Source of the DNA: Spongiactinospora rosea
Lineage (GTDB): Bacteria > Actinomycetota > Actinomycetes > Streptosporangiales > Streptosporangiaceae
Assembly (NCBI RefSeq): GCF_003315795.1
Contig: NZ_QMEY01000018.1
Span: 62,001 to 126,000, forward strand
Length of the DNA stretch: 64,000 nt
Direction of reading: 5' to 3'
The notes below the pieces were generated by a model, which was not told the DNA's origin, made no database searches, and was given only the letters and a program-made list of their open reading frames with translations. A program made the translations under genes and the position numbers. Of this stretch, positions 31,989-39,674 are shown piece by piece (within the stretch, counting starts at the first letter, position 1; each line of letters begins with the position of its first letter).

Positions 31989-34126
31989 TGGACGGGCACC
32001 GGCTCGACCGCCTGTTCCGCCCCGCCAGCGTCGCCGTCGTCGGCGCGTCGCCCAAGGGCGGGTACGGCCTGCGCACGCTGCGCAACACCCGCGCGCTCGG
32101 TTTCGAGGGCCGCCTGTACGTCGTGCACCCCACCCACCGCGAGGTGGACGGCGTGCCCGCGTACCCGTCGCTGGCCGACCTGCCCGAGGCCCCCGACGCG
32201 GTGGCCGCCGCCGTCCCCGCGCACGCCGTGCCCGGGGTGGTGGCCGAGGCCGCCGAACTGGGCGCGGGCGGCATGGTCGTGTACGCCGCCGGGTTCGCCG
32301 AGCAGGACGCCGCGGGCCGCGCCCGGCAGGCCGAGATCACCGCCGCCGCCGCGGACCGGCTGCCGCTGATCGGCCCCAACTGCCTGGGCCTGGCCAGCTA
32401 CCGGGGCCGGGCCGCGCTGTGGGGCATCGAGATGCCCTACGGGCACGTAGGGTCGGGTGGTCCAGCGGGGGGCACGGTCGCGCTCGCCGCGCAGAGCGGC
32501 AACATGGCGCTGACCACGATGCTGTCCGGCCGGCTGCCCGCCGTCGCCTACGGCGTCTCGCTGGGCAACCAGGCCGTGCTGGGCCTCGCCGACTGCCTGG
32601 ACTACTTCGTCACCGACCCCGGCGTGCGGGTCGTCGGCCTGGTCATGGAGGGCCTGGCCGACCTGGCCCGGTTCCGGCGGCTGGCCGAACGCGCCGCCGA
32701 GCGCGACGTGGCCGTGGTGGCGCTGAAGGTCGGCCGGTCGGCCAGGGGCGAGGCCGCGGCCATCGCGCACACGGGCACGCTGGCCGGGAGCGACGCCGCC
32801 TACGACGCGCTGTTCCGGCAGACCGGCGTCCACCGGGTGGACGACCTCGACGAGATGATCGCGCTGTGCTCGCTGCTGGCCGCGCCCAAGCGCCCGCGCG
32901 GCGGCGGGCTCGCCGTGTACGCCAGCTCCGGCGGGGAGTGCGGCCTGGTCGCCGACCTCGCCGAGGCCACCGGCGTCGAACTCGCCGAGCTGGACGAGCC
33001 CACCGAGGCCGCGCTCGCCGCGGTGCTGCCGGACTACGCCAAGATCGCCAACCCGCTGGACCTGACCGCCTCCTCCTGGGGCAACAGGGACGTCTACCGG
33101 GCCGCCGCGCGGGCGATGGGCCGGTGTCCCGGCGTCGGCGCGGTCGCCTTCACGGGCGACTCCCCGACGTACGCCGACCCGCTGGACGAGGTGGGCTGGC
33201 CGGAGATGGTCGGCGGCGCGGCCGAGGCCGCCGCCGGGCTGAACGTGCCGGTCGCGCTGGTCACCACCACCACCGACATCGTGCCCGGCCTGGTCACCAT
33301 GGCCCACGAGGAGGGGGTGGTGGTGCTGGCCGGGGTGCGGCCCGCGCTGCGGGCGTTCGCGCTGGCGGCCGAGCGCGGCCCCGTCGTACCGGTGGCCGAC
33401 CCAGGGCCGTCCGGCGTCCGGCCGCAGGCCCGTGACCTGCTCGCCCTCGCCGGGGACGAGCCGACCGAGACCGACGCCAAGGGCCTGCTCGGCGCGTACG
33501 GCGTGGCCGTCCCGGCCGGCGACGTGGCCGCGGACGCCGAGACCGCCGTGCGGATCGCCCGGCGCGTCGGGTACCCGGTGGTGGCCAAGCTCCAGGCCCC
33601 CGGCCTGGCGCACAAGTCCGACATCGGCGGCGTCGCGGTCGGCCTGGCCGACGACGCGGCCGTGCGTGACGCCTACGACCGCCTGGTCAAGGCCGGGATC
33701 GACGCGGGCGGGCCCGGCACGCCGCCGACCGTGCGGGTCGAGCGGATGGCCGGACCCGGCGTGGAGCTGATCGTCGGCGGGCGCAACGACCGGGCGGGCT
33801 CGCTCGTCGTCATCGGCGCGGGCGGCGTGCTCACCGAACTCGTCGCCGACGCCGCCTGTCTGCTCTGGCCGTTCGGCCCGGACGACGTGCGCGCCGCGCT
33901 CGCCGGGCTGCGCGTCGCCCCGCTGCTGAACGGCTACCGGGGCGGCCCGCCCGCCGACGTGGCGGCGCTCGCCGACGTCGTCGTACGCGTCGGACGGCTG
34001 CTCGCCGACCTGCCCGAGATCGGCGAGATCGACATCAACCCGCTGCTGTGCCGGCCGGAGGGCGAGGGCTGCCTCGCGCTGGACGCGCTGATCGTGCGCG
34101 CCGCCGGGAAAGGACCACGGACCTGA
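31988..34126 (+). CDS. Acetate-CoA ligase (ADP-forming)-type acyl-CoA synthetase, fused alpha and beta parts
   Basis: 712 residues. The N-terminal CoA-binding domain begins LFRPASVAVVGASPKGGYG. A succinyl-CoA-synthetase-like ligase domain contains the catalytic phospho-His segment IAHTGTLAGSDAAY (near residue 258). The C-terminal third (about 490-712) is an ATP-grasp domain (DAKGLLGAYGVAVPAG, GYPVVAKLQAPGLAHKSDIGGV, EIDINPLLC). The enzyme makes an acyl-CoA from a carboxylic acid with ATP to ADP. Its ATG shares one base with the hydratase stop, and its stop with the acyl-CoA dehydrogenase start. It is the likely activating enzyme for the imported acid. Confidence 0.92.
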   Translation: MDGHRLDRLFRPASVAVVGASPKGGYGLRTLRNTRALGFEGRLYVVHPTHREVDGVPAYPSLADLPEAPDAVAAAVPAHAVPGVVAEAAELGAGGMVVYAAGFAEQDAAGRARQAEITAAAADRLPLIGPNCLGLASYRGRAALWGIEMPYGHVGSGGPAGGTVALAAQSGNMALTTMLSGRLPAVAYGVSLGNQAVLGLADCLDYFVTDPGVRVVGLVMEGLADLARFRRLAERAAERDVAVVALKVGRSARGEAAAIAHTGTLAGSDAAYDALFRQTGVHRVDDLDEMIALCSLLAAPKRPRGGGLAVYASSGGECGLVADLAEATGVELAELDEPTEAALAAVLPDYAKIANPLDLTASSWGNRDVYRAAARAMGRCPGVGAVAFTGDSPTYADPLDEVGWPEMVGGAAEAAAGLNVPVALVTTTTDIVPGLVTMAHEEGVVVLAGVRPALRAFALAAERGPVVPVADPGPSGVRPQARDLLALAGDEPTETDAKGLLGAYGVAVPAGDVAADAETAVRIARRVGYPVVAKLQAPGLAHKSDIGGVAVGLADDAAVRDAYDRLVKAGIDAGGPGTPPTVRVERMAGPGVELIVGGRNDRAGSLVVIGAGGVLTELVADAACLLWPFGPDDVRAALAGLRVAPLLNGYRGGPPADVAALADVVVRVGRLLADLPEIGEIDINPLLCRPEGEGCLALDALIVRAAGKGPRT

Positions 34127-35286
34127 TGGACTTCACCATTCCCGACGACCTCGCCGAGTTCCGCAAGGTCGTGCGCCGGTTCGTCGACAACGAGCTGCTG
34201 CCGTACGAGGATCATGTGGAGGAGCACGACGGCCTGCCCGAGGAGGTCGAACGGAGCATCAAGAAGAAGGCCGTGGAGATCGGCCTCAACGCGATCGGGA
34301 TGCCCGAGGAGGTCGGCGGGGCCGGGCTCGACGTACTCGGTCAGGTGCTCGTCACCGAGGAGCTGTTCCGCGCCCTCGGCGGCCTGGCCGAGGTCGTACC
34401 GACCGCGCCCTCCATCCTGCTGGCCTGCGACGACGCCCAGCGCGAGCGGTTCCTGCTGCCGTGCGTGACCGGCGACAAGCAGTGGTGCTTCGCGCTGACC
34501 GAGCCGGACACCGGCTCCGACGCCGCCGGGATCAAGACCCGCGCCGAGCGGAGGGACGGCTCGTGGGTGATCAACGGCCGCAAGCGGTTCATCAGCCACG
34601 GCGACTCGGCCGACTTCGCGATCGTCTTCGCGGTCACCCACCCCGACCGGGAGAAGGACCGGATCACCGCGTTCCTGGTCGAACGGGGTACCCCCGGCTT
34701 CGCGGTCGGCCAGACGCACAAGACGATGGGCCACCGCGGCTACCGGCAGGCGGAACTGGTCTTCGACGACTGCGTGGTACCGGCGGAGAACGTGCTCGGC
34801 GAGCCCGGCCACGGGTTCGACATCGCGCACGGCGGGCTCAGCTCCGGCCGGGTGATGACCGCCGCCCGCTGCCTGGGCCCGATGGCCCGGCTCATCGACG
34901 AGGGTGTGGAGTGGGCCAAGCAGCGCGTGCAGTTCGGCCGTCCGATCGCCGACTACCAGGCCATCCAGTTCATGCTGGCGGACTGCGCGACCGACCTCCA
35001 GGCCGCACGGATGCTCACCTACAGCGCGGCCTGGGCCGCCGACCAGGGGGAGGCCGCCAAGATCGTCAGCGCCAAGGCGTCCGTCGCCAAGCTGTTCGCC
35101 AGCGAGGCCCTCGGGCGGGTCGCCGACCGGGTGCTCCAGATCTTCGGCGGCACCGGCTACATGAACGAGACGTACGTCGAGCGCGCCTACCGCAACGCCA
35201 GAATCGAGCGCATCTGGGAGGGCACCTCCGAGATCCAGCGCATCATCATCGCCCGCAACCTGCTCAAGAGAGGCATGTTCGCCTGA
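34126..35286 (+). CDS. Acyl-CoA dehydrogenase
   Basis: 386 residues from ATG 34126. Family signatures are present: WCFALTEPDTGSDAAGIKT (FAD-contact block), the ISHGDSADFAIVFA segment, RVQFGRPIADYQAIQFMLAD, and the C-terminal block IWEGTSEIQRIIIARNLLKRG containing the region of the catalytic Glu. It oxidises an acyl-CoA to the 2,3-enoyl-CoA, which the upstream hydratase could then use. Coupled to the ligase gene by a 1-nt overlap. A 46-nt gap precedes the binding-protein gene. Confidence 0.94.
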   Translation: MDFTIPDDLAEFRKVVRRFVDNELLPYEDHVEEHDGLPEEVERSIKKKAVEIGLNAIGMPEEVGGAGLDVLGQVLVTEELFRALGGLAEVVPTAPSILLACDDAQRERFLLPCVTGDKQWCFALTEPDTGSDAAGIKTRAERRDGSWVINGRKRFISHGDSADFAIVFAVTHPDREKDRITAFLVERGTPGFAVGQTHKTMGHRGYRQAELVFDDCVVPAENVLGEPGHGFDIAHGGLSSGRVMTAARCLGPMARLIDEGVEWAKQRVQFGRPIADYQAIQFMLADCATDLQAARMLTYSAAWAADQGEAAKIVSAKASVAKLFASEALGRVADRVLQIFGGTGYMNETYVERAYRNARIERIWEGTSEIQRIIIARNLLKRGMFA

Positions 35287-35332
35287 CCTCTCCCTCCGGG
35301 CCCGCACCGGCCCGCCGCTTCTCCCCCCTTGC

Positions 35333-36484
35333 ATGAAAGACGGTTTCGCCATGCCCAGCTCACACCACGATCACCGCCGGGAACTCCTGTCGCGGCGCGG
35401 CCTGCTCGGCCGCGGCGCCCTGCTGGCCGGGGGCCTCGCCGCCGTCCCCCTGCTCAACGCCTGCGGCTCCGGCGGCTCGGGCGGCTCCGGTTCCGGCTCC
35501 GGCGGTTCGGGGGGCGGCGGAGGCGGGCGGCTGGTCGTCGCCGACTGGGGCGGCGCGCTCCAGGACGCCGAGAAGAAGTACATCTTCGACCCGTTCAGCA
35601 AGGAGACCGGGATCGAGGTCGCCATCGCCGGGCCGCCCACCGGGGCCAAGATCAAGGCCATGGTGGACACCGGGAACATCGAGTGGGACCTGATCGCCGG
35701 CGGCCCGTCCATCGTGCTGCCGCTCGGCCGCGACTACTTCGAGCCGCTGCCCGACCGGCTGCTGAACATCCCGGGCATCGACCCGTCCTACGCGGACAAG
35801 AACTGGCTGACGTACTACCTGTTCTCCATCGTCATGGCCTGGAACACCGAGGCGATGAAGGGCGCCAAGCCCGAGGGCTGGGCCGACTTCTGGGACGTCC
35901 AGAAGTTCCCCGGCAAGCGCACGCTGCGCGGAGCGGACCAGGGCGTGCCGCCGGACCTGGAGTTCGCCCTGCTCAGCGCGGGCGTCGCGCCCGACAAGCT
36001 GTACCCGGTGGACGTCGAGAAGGCGTTCGCCCAGCTCGGCGCGCTCAAGCCGAACGTGCCGCAGTGGTGGACCTCCGGTGCGCAGCCCGGTCAGATGCTG
36101 GTCAGCGGGCAGGTCTCCGCCTCCAGCATCTTCGCGGGCCGGCTGGACGCGCTGAAGAAGCAGGGCGCGCCGCTGGACTTCACCTGGAACGGCGGCATGC
36201 TCCAGCTCGGCGCGTGGTCGGTGCCGAAGGGCGCGCGCAACAAGGAGGCCGCGTTCAAGCTCATCGAGTACTCGGTCCGGCCGGAGGTCCAGGCCGCCGT
36301 GTGGAGCAAGTACAACAACGGACCGGCCAACTCCAAGGCCCTGGAACTCATGGACAAGGAGTGGGCGAGCACCCTGCCCTCCCACCCGGCCAACGCCGAG
36401 ATGCAGTTCCTGTACGGCGCCGACTGGTGGAGCAAGAACCGCAACGAGGTGCTGAAGCGGTTCCAGACGTTCGCCGCCACCTGA
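35333..36484 (+). CDS. ABC transporter substrate-binding lipoprotein (PotD-like)
   Basis: 383 residues from ATG 35333; the ATG at 35351 is also possible. The N-terminus combines a twin-Arg segment (LSRRGLLGRG) with a lipobox (PLLNAC), followed by a 25-residue Gly/Ser linker, so it is exported, possibly by Tat, and lipid-anchored. The mature domain (about 67-383) is a class of periplasmic binding proteins with LVVADWGGALQDAEKKYIFDPFSKETGIEV at its start, as in spermidine/putrescine-type receptors. It is separated from its permeases by three enzyme genes, an unusual order that ties uptake to CoA activation. Confidence 0.92.
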   Translation: MKDGFAMPSSHHDHRRELLSRRGLLGRGALLAGGLAAVPLLNACGSGGSGGSGSGSGGSGGGGGGRLVVADWGGALQDAEKKYIFDPFSKETGIEVAIAGPPTGAKIKAMVDTGNIEWDLIAGGPSIVLPLGRDYFEPLPDRLLNIPGIDPSYADKNWLTYYLFSIVMAWNTEAMKGAKPEGWADFWDVQKFPGKRTLRGADQGVPPDLEFALLSAGVAPDKLYPVDVEKAFAQLGALKPNVPQWWTSGAQPGQMLVSGQVSASSIFAGRLDALKKQGAPLDFTWNGGMLQLGAWSVPKGARNKEAAFKLIEYSVRPEVQAAVWSKYNNGPANSKALELMDKEWASTLPSHPANAEMQFLYGADWWSKNRNEVLKRFQTFAAT

Positions 36485-36518
36485 TCGCCTCATTCACAAC
36501 CACTACCGGGGAGCAACG

Positions 36519-37325
36519 TTGGAATCTTTGACAGGCCGCGCCTATCTGGTCACCGGCGGCGGAACCGGCATCGGCGCGGCCGTCGCGCTCCGGCTGGCCG
36601 AGCTGGGCGCGTCGGTCACAGTGCTCGGCAGGCGTAAAGAGCCGCTGGACGAGCTGGTCGCCAAGGTCGAGAGCGCGGGCGGAGCGGCGCTGGCGCACCC
36701 GGCCGACGTACGCGACCCCGCGGCCGTCGAGGCGGCGGTGGAGGCCGCCGAGGCCCGGTTCGGCCGGGTGGACGGCCTGGTCAACAATGCCGCGGGCAAC
36801 TTCGTCGCCCCCGCAGAGAACCTGTCCGCCAACGGCTGGCGGGCGGTGGTGGACATCGTGCTGAACGGCGCCTTCAACTGCACGTCGGCCGTGGCCAGGC
36901 GGCTGATCAGGGACGGACGGCCGGGCGCGGTCGTCAACGTGGTGGCCACCTACGCCTGGACCGGCCACCCCGGCACCGTGCACAGCGCCGCCGCCAAGGC
37001 CGGGGTCGTCTCGATGACCAAGACGCTGGCGGTCGAGTGGGCCAGGTACGGCATCCGGCTGAACTGCATCGCGCCCGGCCCCACCGAGACCGACGGGGCG
37101 GGCGCGGCGCTGTGGGCCTCGCCGGAGGAACGCGAGCGGGTGCTGTCCTCGGTGCCGATGCGGCGCTTCGCCAGCACCACGGAGGTCGCCGGGCTGACCG
37201 CGCTGCTGCTCAGCGACCGCACGTCGTACGTGACGGGCACGGTGCTGACCGCCGACGGCGGGCAGTCCCTCGGCGGCCAGATCTACGGGACCCCGGTCGA
37301 GGAGCTGGCCAAGGCCCGCCGCTGA
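36519..37325 (+). CDS. SDR oxidoreductase of the 2,4-dienoyl-CoA reductase type
   Basis: 268 residues from TTG 36519, supported by GGGGAG 6 nt upstream. Cofactor motif VTGGGTGIGAAVA at about 11-23 and VNNAAGNF are present. In the active-site loop the usual Tyr is missing: the sequence reads GTVHSAAAKAGVVSMTK, as in 2,4-dienoyl-CoA reductases, followed by WARYGIRLNCIAPGP. This supports a role in reducing a polyunsaturated acyl-CoA. It is the last gene of the transporter/beta-oxidation operon and converges on the CMD gene 15 bp away. Confidence 0.85.
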   Translation: MESLTGRAYLVTGGGTGIGAAVALRLAELGASVTVLGRRKEPLDELVAKVESAGGAALAHPADVRDPAAVEAAVEAAEARFGRVDGLVNNAAGNFVAPAENLSANGWRAVVDIVLNGAFNCTSAVARRLIRDGRPGAVVNVVATYAWTGHPGTVHSAAAKAGVVSMTKTLAVEWARYGIRLNCIAPGPTETDGAGAALWASPEERERVLSSVPMRRFASTTEVAGLTALLLSDRTSYVTGTVLTADGGQSLGGQIYGTPVEELAKARR

Positions 37326-37340
37326 CCCTTTGCGACCGCT

Positions 37341-37904
37341 TCAGGACGCGGGCCGCTCCGGGAAACCGGGGCGGTCCGGGTCCAGCGGCACCCCGGCCGA
37401 GTTGAGCGTGACGGCGACCGTCCAGTACCGGCCGATCACCGCGATCAGGTCGATGAGCTGCGCGGTGTCGTAGGTTTCCGCCAGGACGGCCCAGGTCGGG
37501 CCGGATACGCGCGCGTCGGCGCGCAGCTCGTCCGCCGCGCGCAGCAGCGCGGCCTCGAACGGCGTCCAGCCGGGGGCGTCCGGGCCCTCGGTGACGCGGC
37601 GGATCTCCTCCGCCGACAGCCCGGCCCGCTCGCCGAACAGCGTGTGCTGGCCGAAGGCGTATTCAGAGCCGCACAGCCACGTCACCCGCAGGATCGCCAG
37701 CTCGCGCTCCCTGGGCGGCAGCGTGGAATCCCCCAGCAGGTACTCCTGCAACGGGCGCTGCGCCTTCATCAGGCCCGGGTTGTGCGCCCACATGCGCGAC
37801 ACGCCCGCCGTGCCCGCGCGGGCGGCGTCGCCGAACAGCTCGCGTTCCAGCCGGTGGTAGTCCTCCACCGGCACCGGCTCGATGCGCACCTCGTCGGCTC
37901 CCAT
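37341..37904 (-). CDS. Carboxymuconolactone decarboxylase (CMD) family protein
   Basis: 187 residues from ATG 37904. A single CMD domain is visible at about 50-160 (NPGLMKAQRPLQEYLLGDSTLPPRERELAILRVTWLCGSEYAFGQH). It retains one Cys (WLCGSEY) but not the CxxC pair of AhpD peroxidase partners. It starts 4 nt after the stop of the MBL hydrolase gene, as last gene of a three-gene operon that shares the padR-type promoter. Probably acts on a lactone or keto acid intermediate; substrate unknown. Confidence 0.87.
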   Translation of the reverse strand: MGADEVRIEPVPVEDYHRLERELFGDAARAGTAGVSRMWAHNPGLMKAQRPLQEYLLGDSTLPPRERELAILRVTWLCGSEYAFGQHTLFGERAGLSAEEIRRVTEGPDAPGWTPFEAALLRAADELRADARVSGPTWAVLAETYDTAQLIDLIAVIGRYWTVAVTLNSAGVPLDPDRPGFPERPAS

Positions 37905-37908
37905 CGCG

Positions 37909-38793
37909 CTAACCCGCCTGGTCCTCGTCGCGGCGCACGGTCGCCCGCACCCCGCCATCGGCCTGGCGGGAGACCCCGACCACGGTCAGGATCGGGAAGT
38001 GCGGCGCGAGCAGCGCCGCGTTCCGCTCGGCCGCCAGGGCGGCGACCATTTCGCGGCTCTCCACGGACCGGGGCGGGTCGTAGTCGATCACCGGCAGCCA
38101 GCCGGGGTGCTCCAGGTGGGCCGGGTGGTGGGCGAGGTCGCCGACGATGACCGCCGCCGCGTCGCCGTCCGCGACCAGCACGACGACGTGTCCGGGCGTG
38201 TGGCCGTGCGCGGGCAGCACGGTGACCGCGTCCGACAGCGGCAGCTCGCCGCCGAACGTGCGCAGCAGGCCCGCCTCCGCCACGGCCTCGATCCGCTTGC
38301 GCACCGCCGGGACCATCGAGTGGTTCGCCGGGATCGCGGCGACCTCCTCGCCGGTCCAGTAGGCGATCTCGCGCTCGTGCACGTGGACCTCGGCGCGGGG
38401 GAAGGTGGGCGTGCCCGCGTCGTCCTTGATCAGCCAGCCGCAGTGGTCGGCGTGCAGGTGGGTCTGGACGATCCGGTCCACGTCGCCGGGCCGCACGCCC
38501 AGGTCGGCGAGCCGGTCCAGCATCCCGCCCGCGGCCGCGAGCCCGGCCACCTCGTGCGCGCGGTGTCCCCACCCGGCGTCCACGAGCGTCACCGATCCGT
38601 CGCCGGTCACCAGGAACGCGCCGAAGTTCACCCGGAACGGGTGGTCCGGGTCGTTGACGCCGGTGGCGGGCATCCACTCCTCGGGCGGCACGCCGTTGAA
38701 CCACGTACGCCGCGGTGCCTCCACCACACCATCGCTGACCTGCGAGATCCGCATCCGTCCGACCTCGATGGTGGCCGATGTCCGAAACCGCAC
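37909..38793 (-). CDS. MBL-fold metallo-hydrolase
   Basis: 294 residues. The di-zinc motif THLHADHCG (HxHxDH) is at about residues 111-119, with further ligands in PAHGHTPGHVVV and VGDLAHHPAH. The arrangement resembles N-acyl homoserine lactonase/quorum-type and other lactone hydrolases more than beta-lactamases. In this setting it could open a lactone made by the Baeyer-Villiger enzyme; this is inference. It lies between the barrel protein (10 nt upstream) and the CMD protein (4 nt downstream). Confidence 0.9.
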   Translation of the reverse strand: MRFRTSATIEVGRMRISQVSDGVVEAPRRTWFNGVPPEEWMPATGVNDPDHPFRVNFGAFLVTGDGSVTLVDAGWGHRAHEVAGLAAAGGMLDRLADLGVRPGDVDRIVQTHLHADHCGWLIKDDAGTPTFPRAEVHVHEREIAYWTGEEVAAIPANHSMVPAVRKRIEAVAEAGLLRTFGGELPLSDAVTVLPAHGHTPGHVVVLVADGDAAAVIVGDLAHHPAHLEHPGWLPVIDYDPPRSVESREMVAALAAERNAALLAPHFPILTVVGVSRQADGGVRATVRRDEDQAG

Positions 38794-38803
38794 GTGTGCT
38801 CCC

Positions 38804-39538
38804 CTACTTCGTGATCCGGTCGTACTTGACGCGCCAGCTGACGGTCCGGCCCTCCCACGCGGGCGGGCCGGGCGTCAGCGAGACCGTGCCCGGCGCGGGC
38901 ACCGGCGGCGCGGCCTCGGCCTCGTACAGGGCCAGGTACGCCGGGCAGCCCGGCTCCGGGTGCCGGAACTCCCGCCACCGCTCGAACCGCGAGCCCCGGT
39001 CGTAGCCGAACGCCGCGATGATCTCCGGCAGGTGGACGCGGGTGTAGAAGTCGTCGAAGTCCGCGATCTCCTGCTCGCCCGACTCCGCCGCCGGGTCGAT
39101 GCCGATCAGCGCCACCCGCCCGGCGGAGACGTCCCGGCCGGTCCAGGCCGTGCGCTGCCAGATCAGCCGCCACACCGGCTCCATCCGCCGCCACGGCGAC
39201 GGCCCCGGCGGGTACACCGGCCGCTCCTCCTTCGGCCCGGTGATCCGCTCGGTGAACCGCCGCGCGGCCTCCTCGCCGTCCAGGCCGTACACGGCCAGCC
39301 AGCGCGGCCACGGCCCCGGCGGCGGATCGACCTGCGCCAGCTCGTACCGCTCGGCGCACACGAACCCGGGGTTCCTGGCCATGACATCGCCGAGGTGGGC
39401 GTCGTAGAAATCGTTGAAGGCGGCCATCTCGTGGGGCGGCTCGTCCGGGGGCGTGTTGATCCCGACGGCGTACACGAACGGGCAACTCCACGGCGAAAGC
39501 GTCATGGCGCGGCCGTCACCCCCATCAGCGAGGTACAT
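38804..39538 (-). CDS. Unknown protein with two dimeric alpha-beta-barrel-like halves
   Basis: 244 residues. Two halves look alike: MAAFNDFYDAHLGDVMARNPGFVCAERYEL and IADFDDFYTRVHLPEIIAAFGYDRGSRFERW both have the FxDFY...H pattern of EthD/ABM-type ferredoxin-like domains. Such proteins act as small monooxygenases, isomerases or ligand binders. I cannot name the family. ATG 39538 is favoured because a padR-like leaderless promoter (39546-39568) places its transcript start exactly there; MTLSPW at 39505 is the alternative. First gene of a three-gene operon with MBL and CMD proteins. Confidence 0.75.
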   Translation of the reverse strand: MYLADGGDGRAMTLSPWSCPFVYAVGINTPPDEPPHEMAAFNDFYDAHLGDVMARNPGFVCAERYELAQVDPPPGPWPRWLAVYGLDGEEAARRFTERITGPKEERPVYPPGPSPWRRMEPVWRLIWQRTAWTGRDVSAGRVALIGIDPAAESGEQEIADFDDFYTRVHLPEIIAAFGYDRGSRFERWREFRHPEPGCPAYLALYEAEAAPPVPAPGTVSLTPGPPAWEGRTVSWRVKYDRITK

Positions 39539-39545
39539 CTATCAA

Positions 39546-39568
39546 AAAGCACCATACATTTCGGACGG
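39546..39568 (-). promoter_or_regulatory. Second PadR-type promoter/operator
   Basis: On the minus strand the 17-mer CCGTCCGAAATGTATGG (39568-39552) matches the padR spacer at 15 of 17 positions. It is followed by TGCTTT (39551-39546) in the -10 position, then 7 nt and ATG 39538. The geometry is identical to the padR promoter; the -35 (CGCCAA) is poor. The matching layout supports joint control of the two operons. Confidence 0.7.
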
Positions 39569-39674
39569 TTGGCGCGCACCCCCACCCCTCCCGGAAACGA
39601 CCCGATTCTGTCGCCGCGGTCCTCTACGCTCCGGAGCAATCGATCAAGCGCGGCGAATCTGGAGAAGCGCGGAC

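Noticed and set aside
31904..33613. 569-codon open frame on the minus strand
   Set aside because: Antisense to the acyl-CoA synthetase, whose motifs are all in the plus frame.
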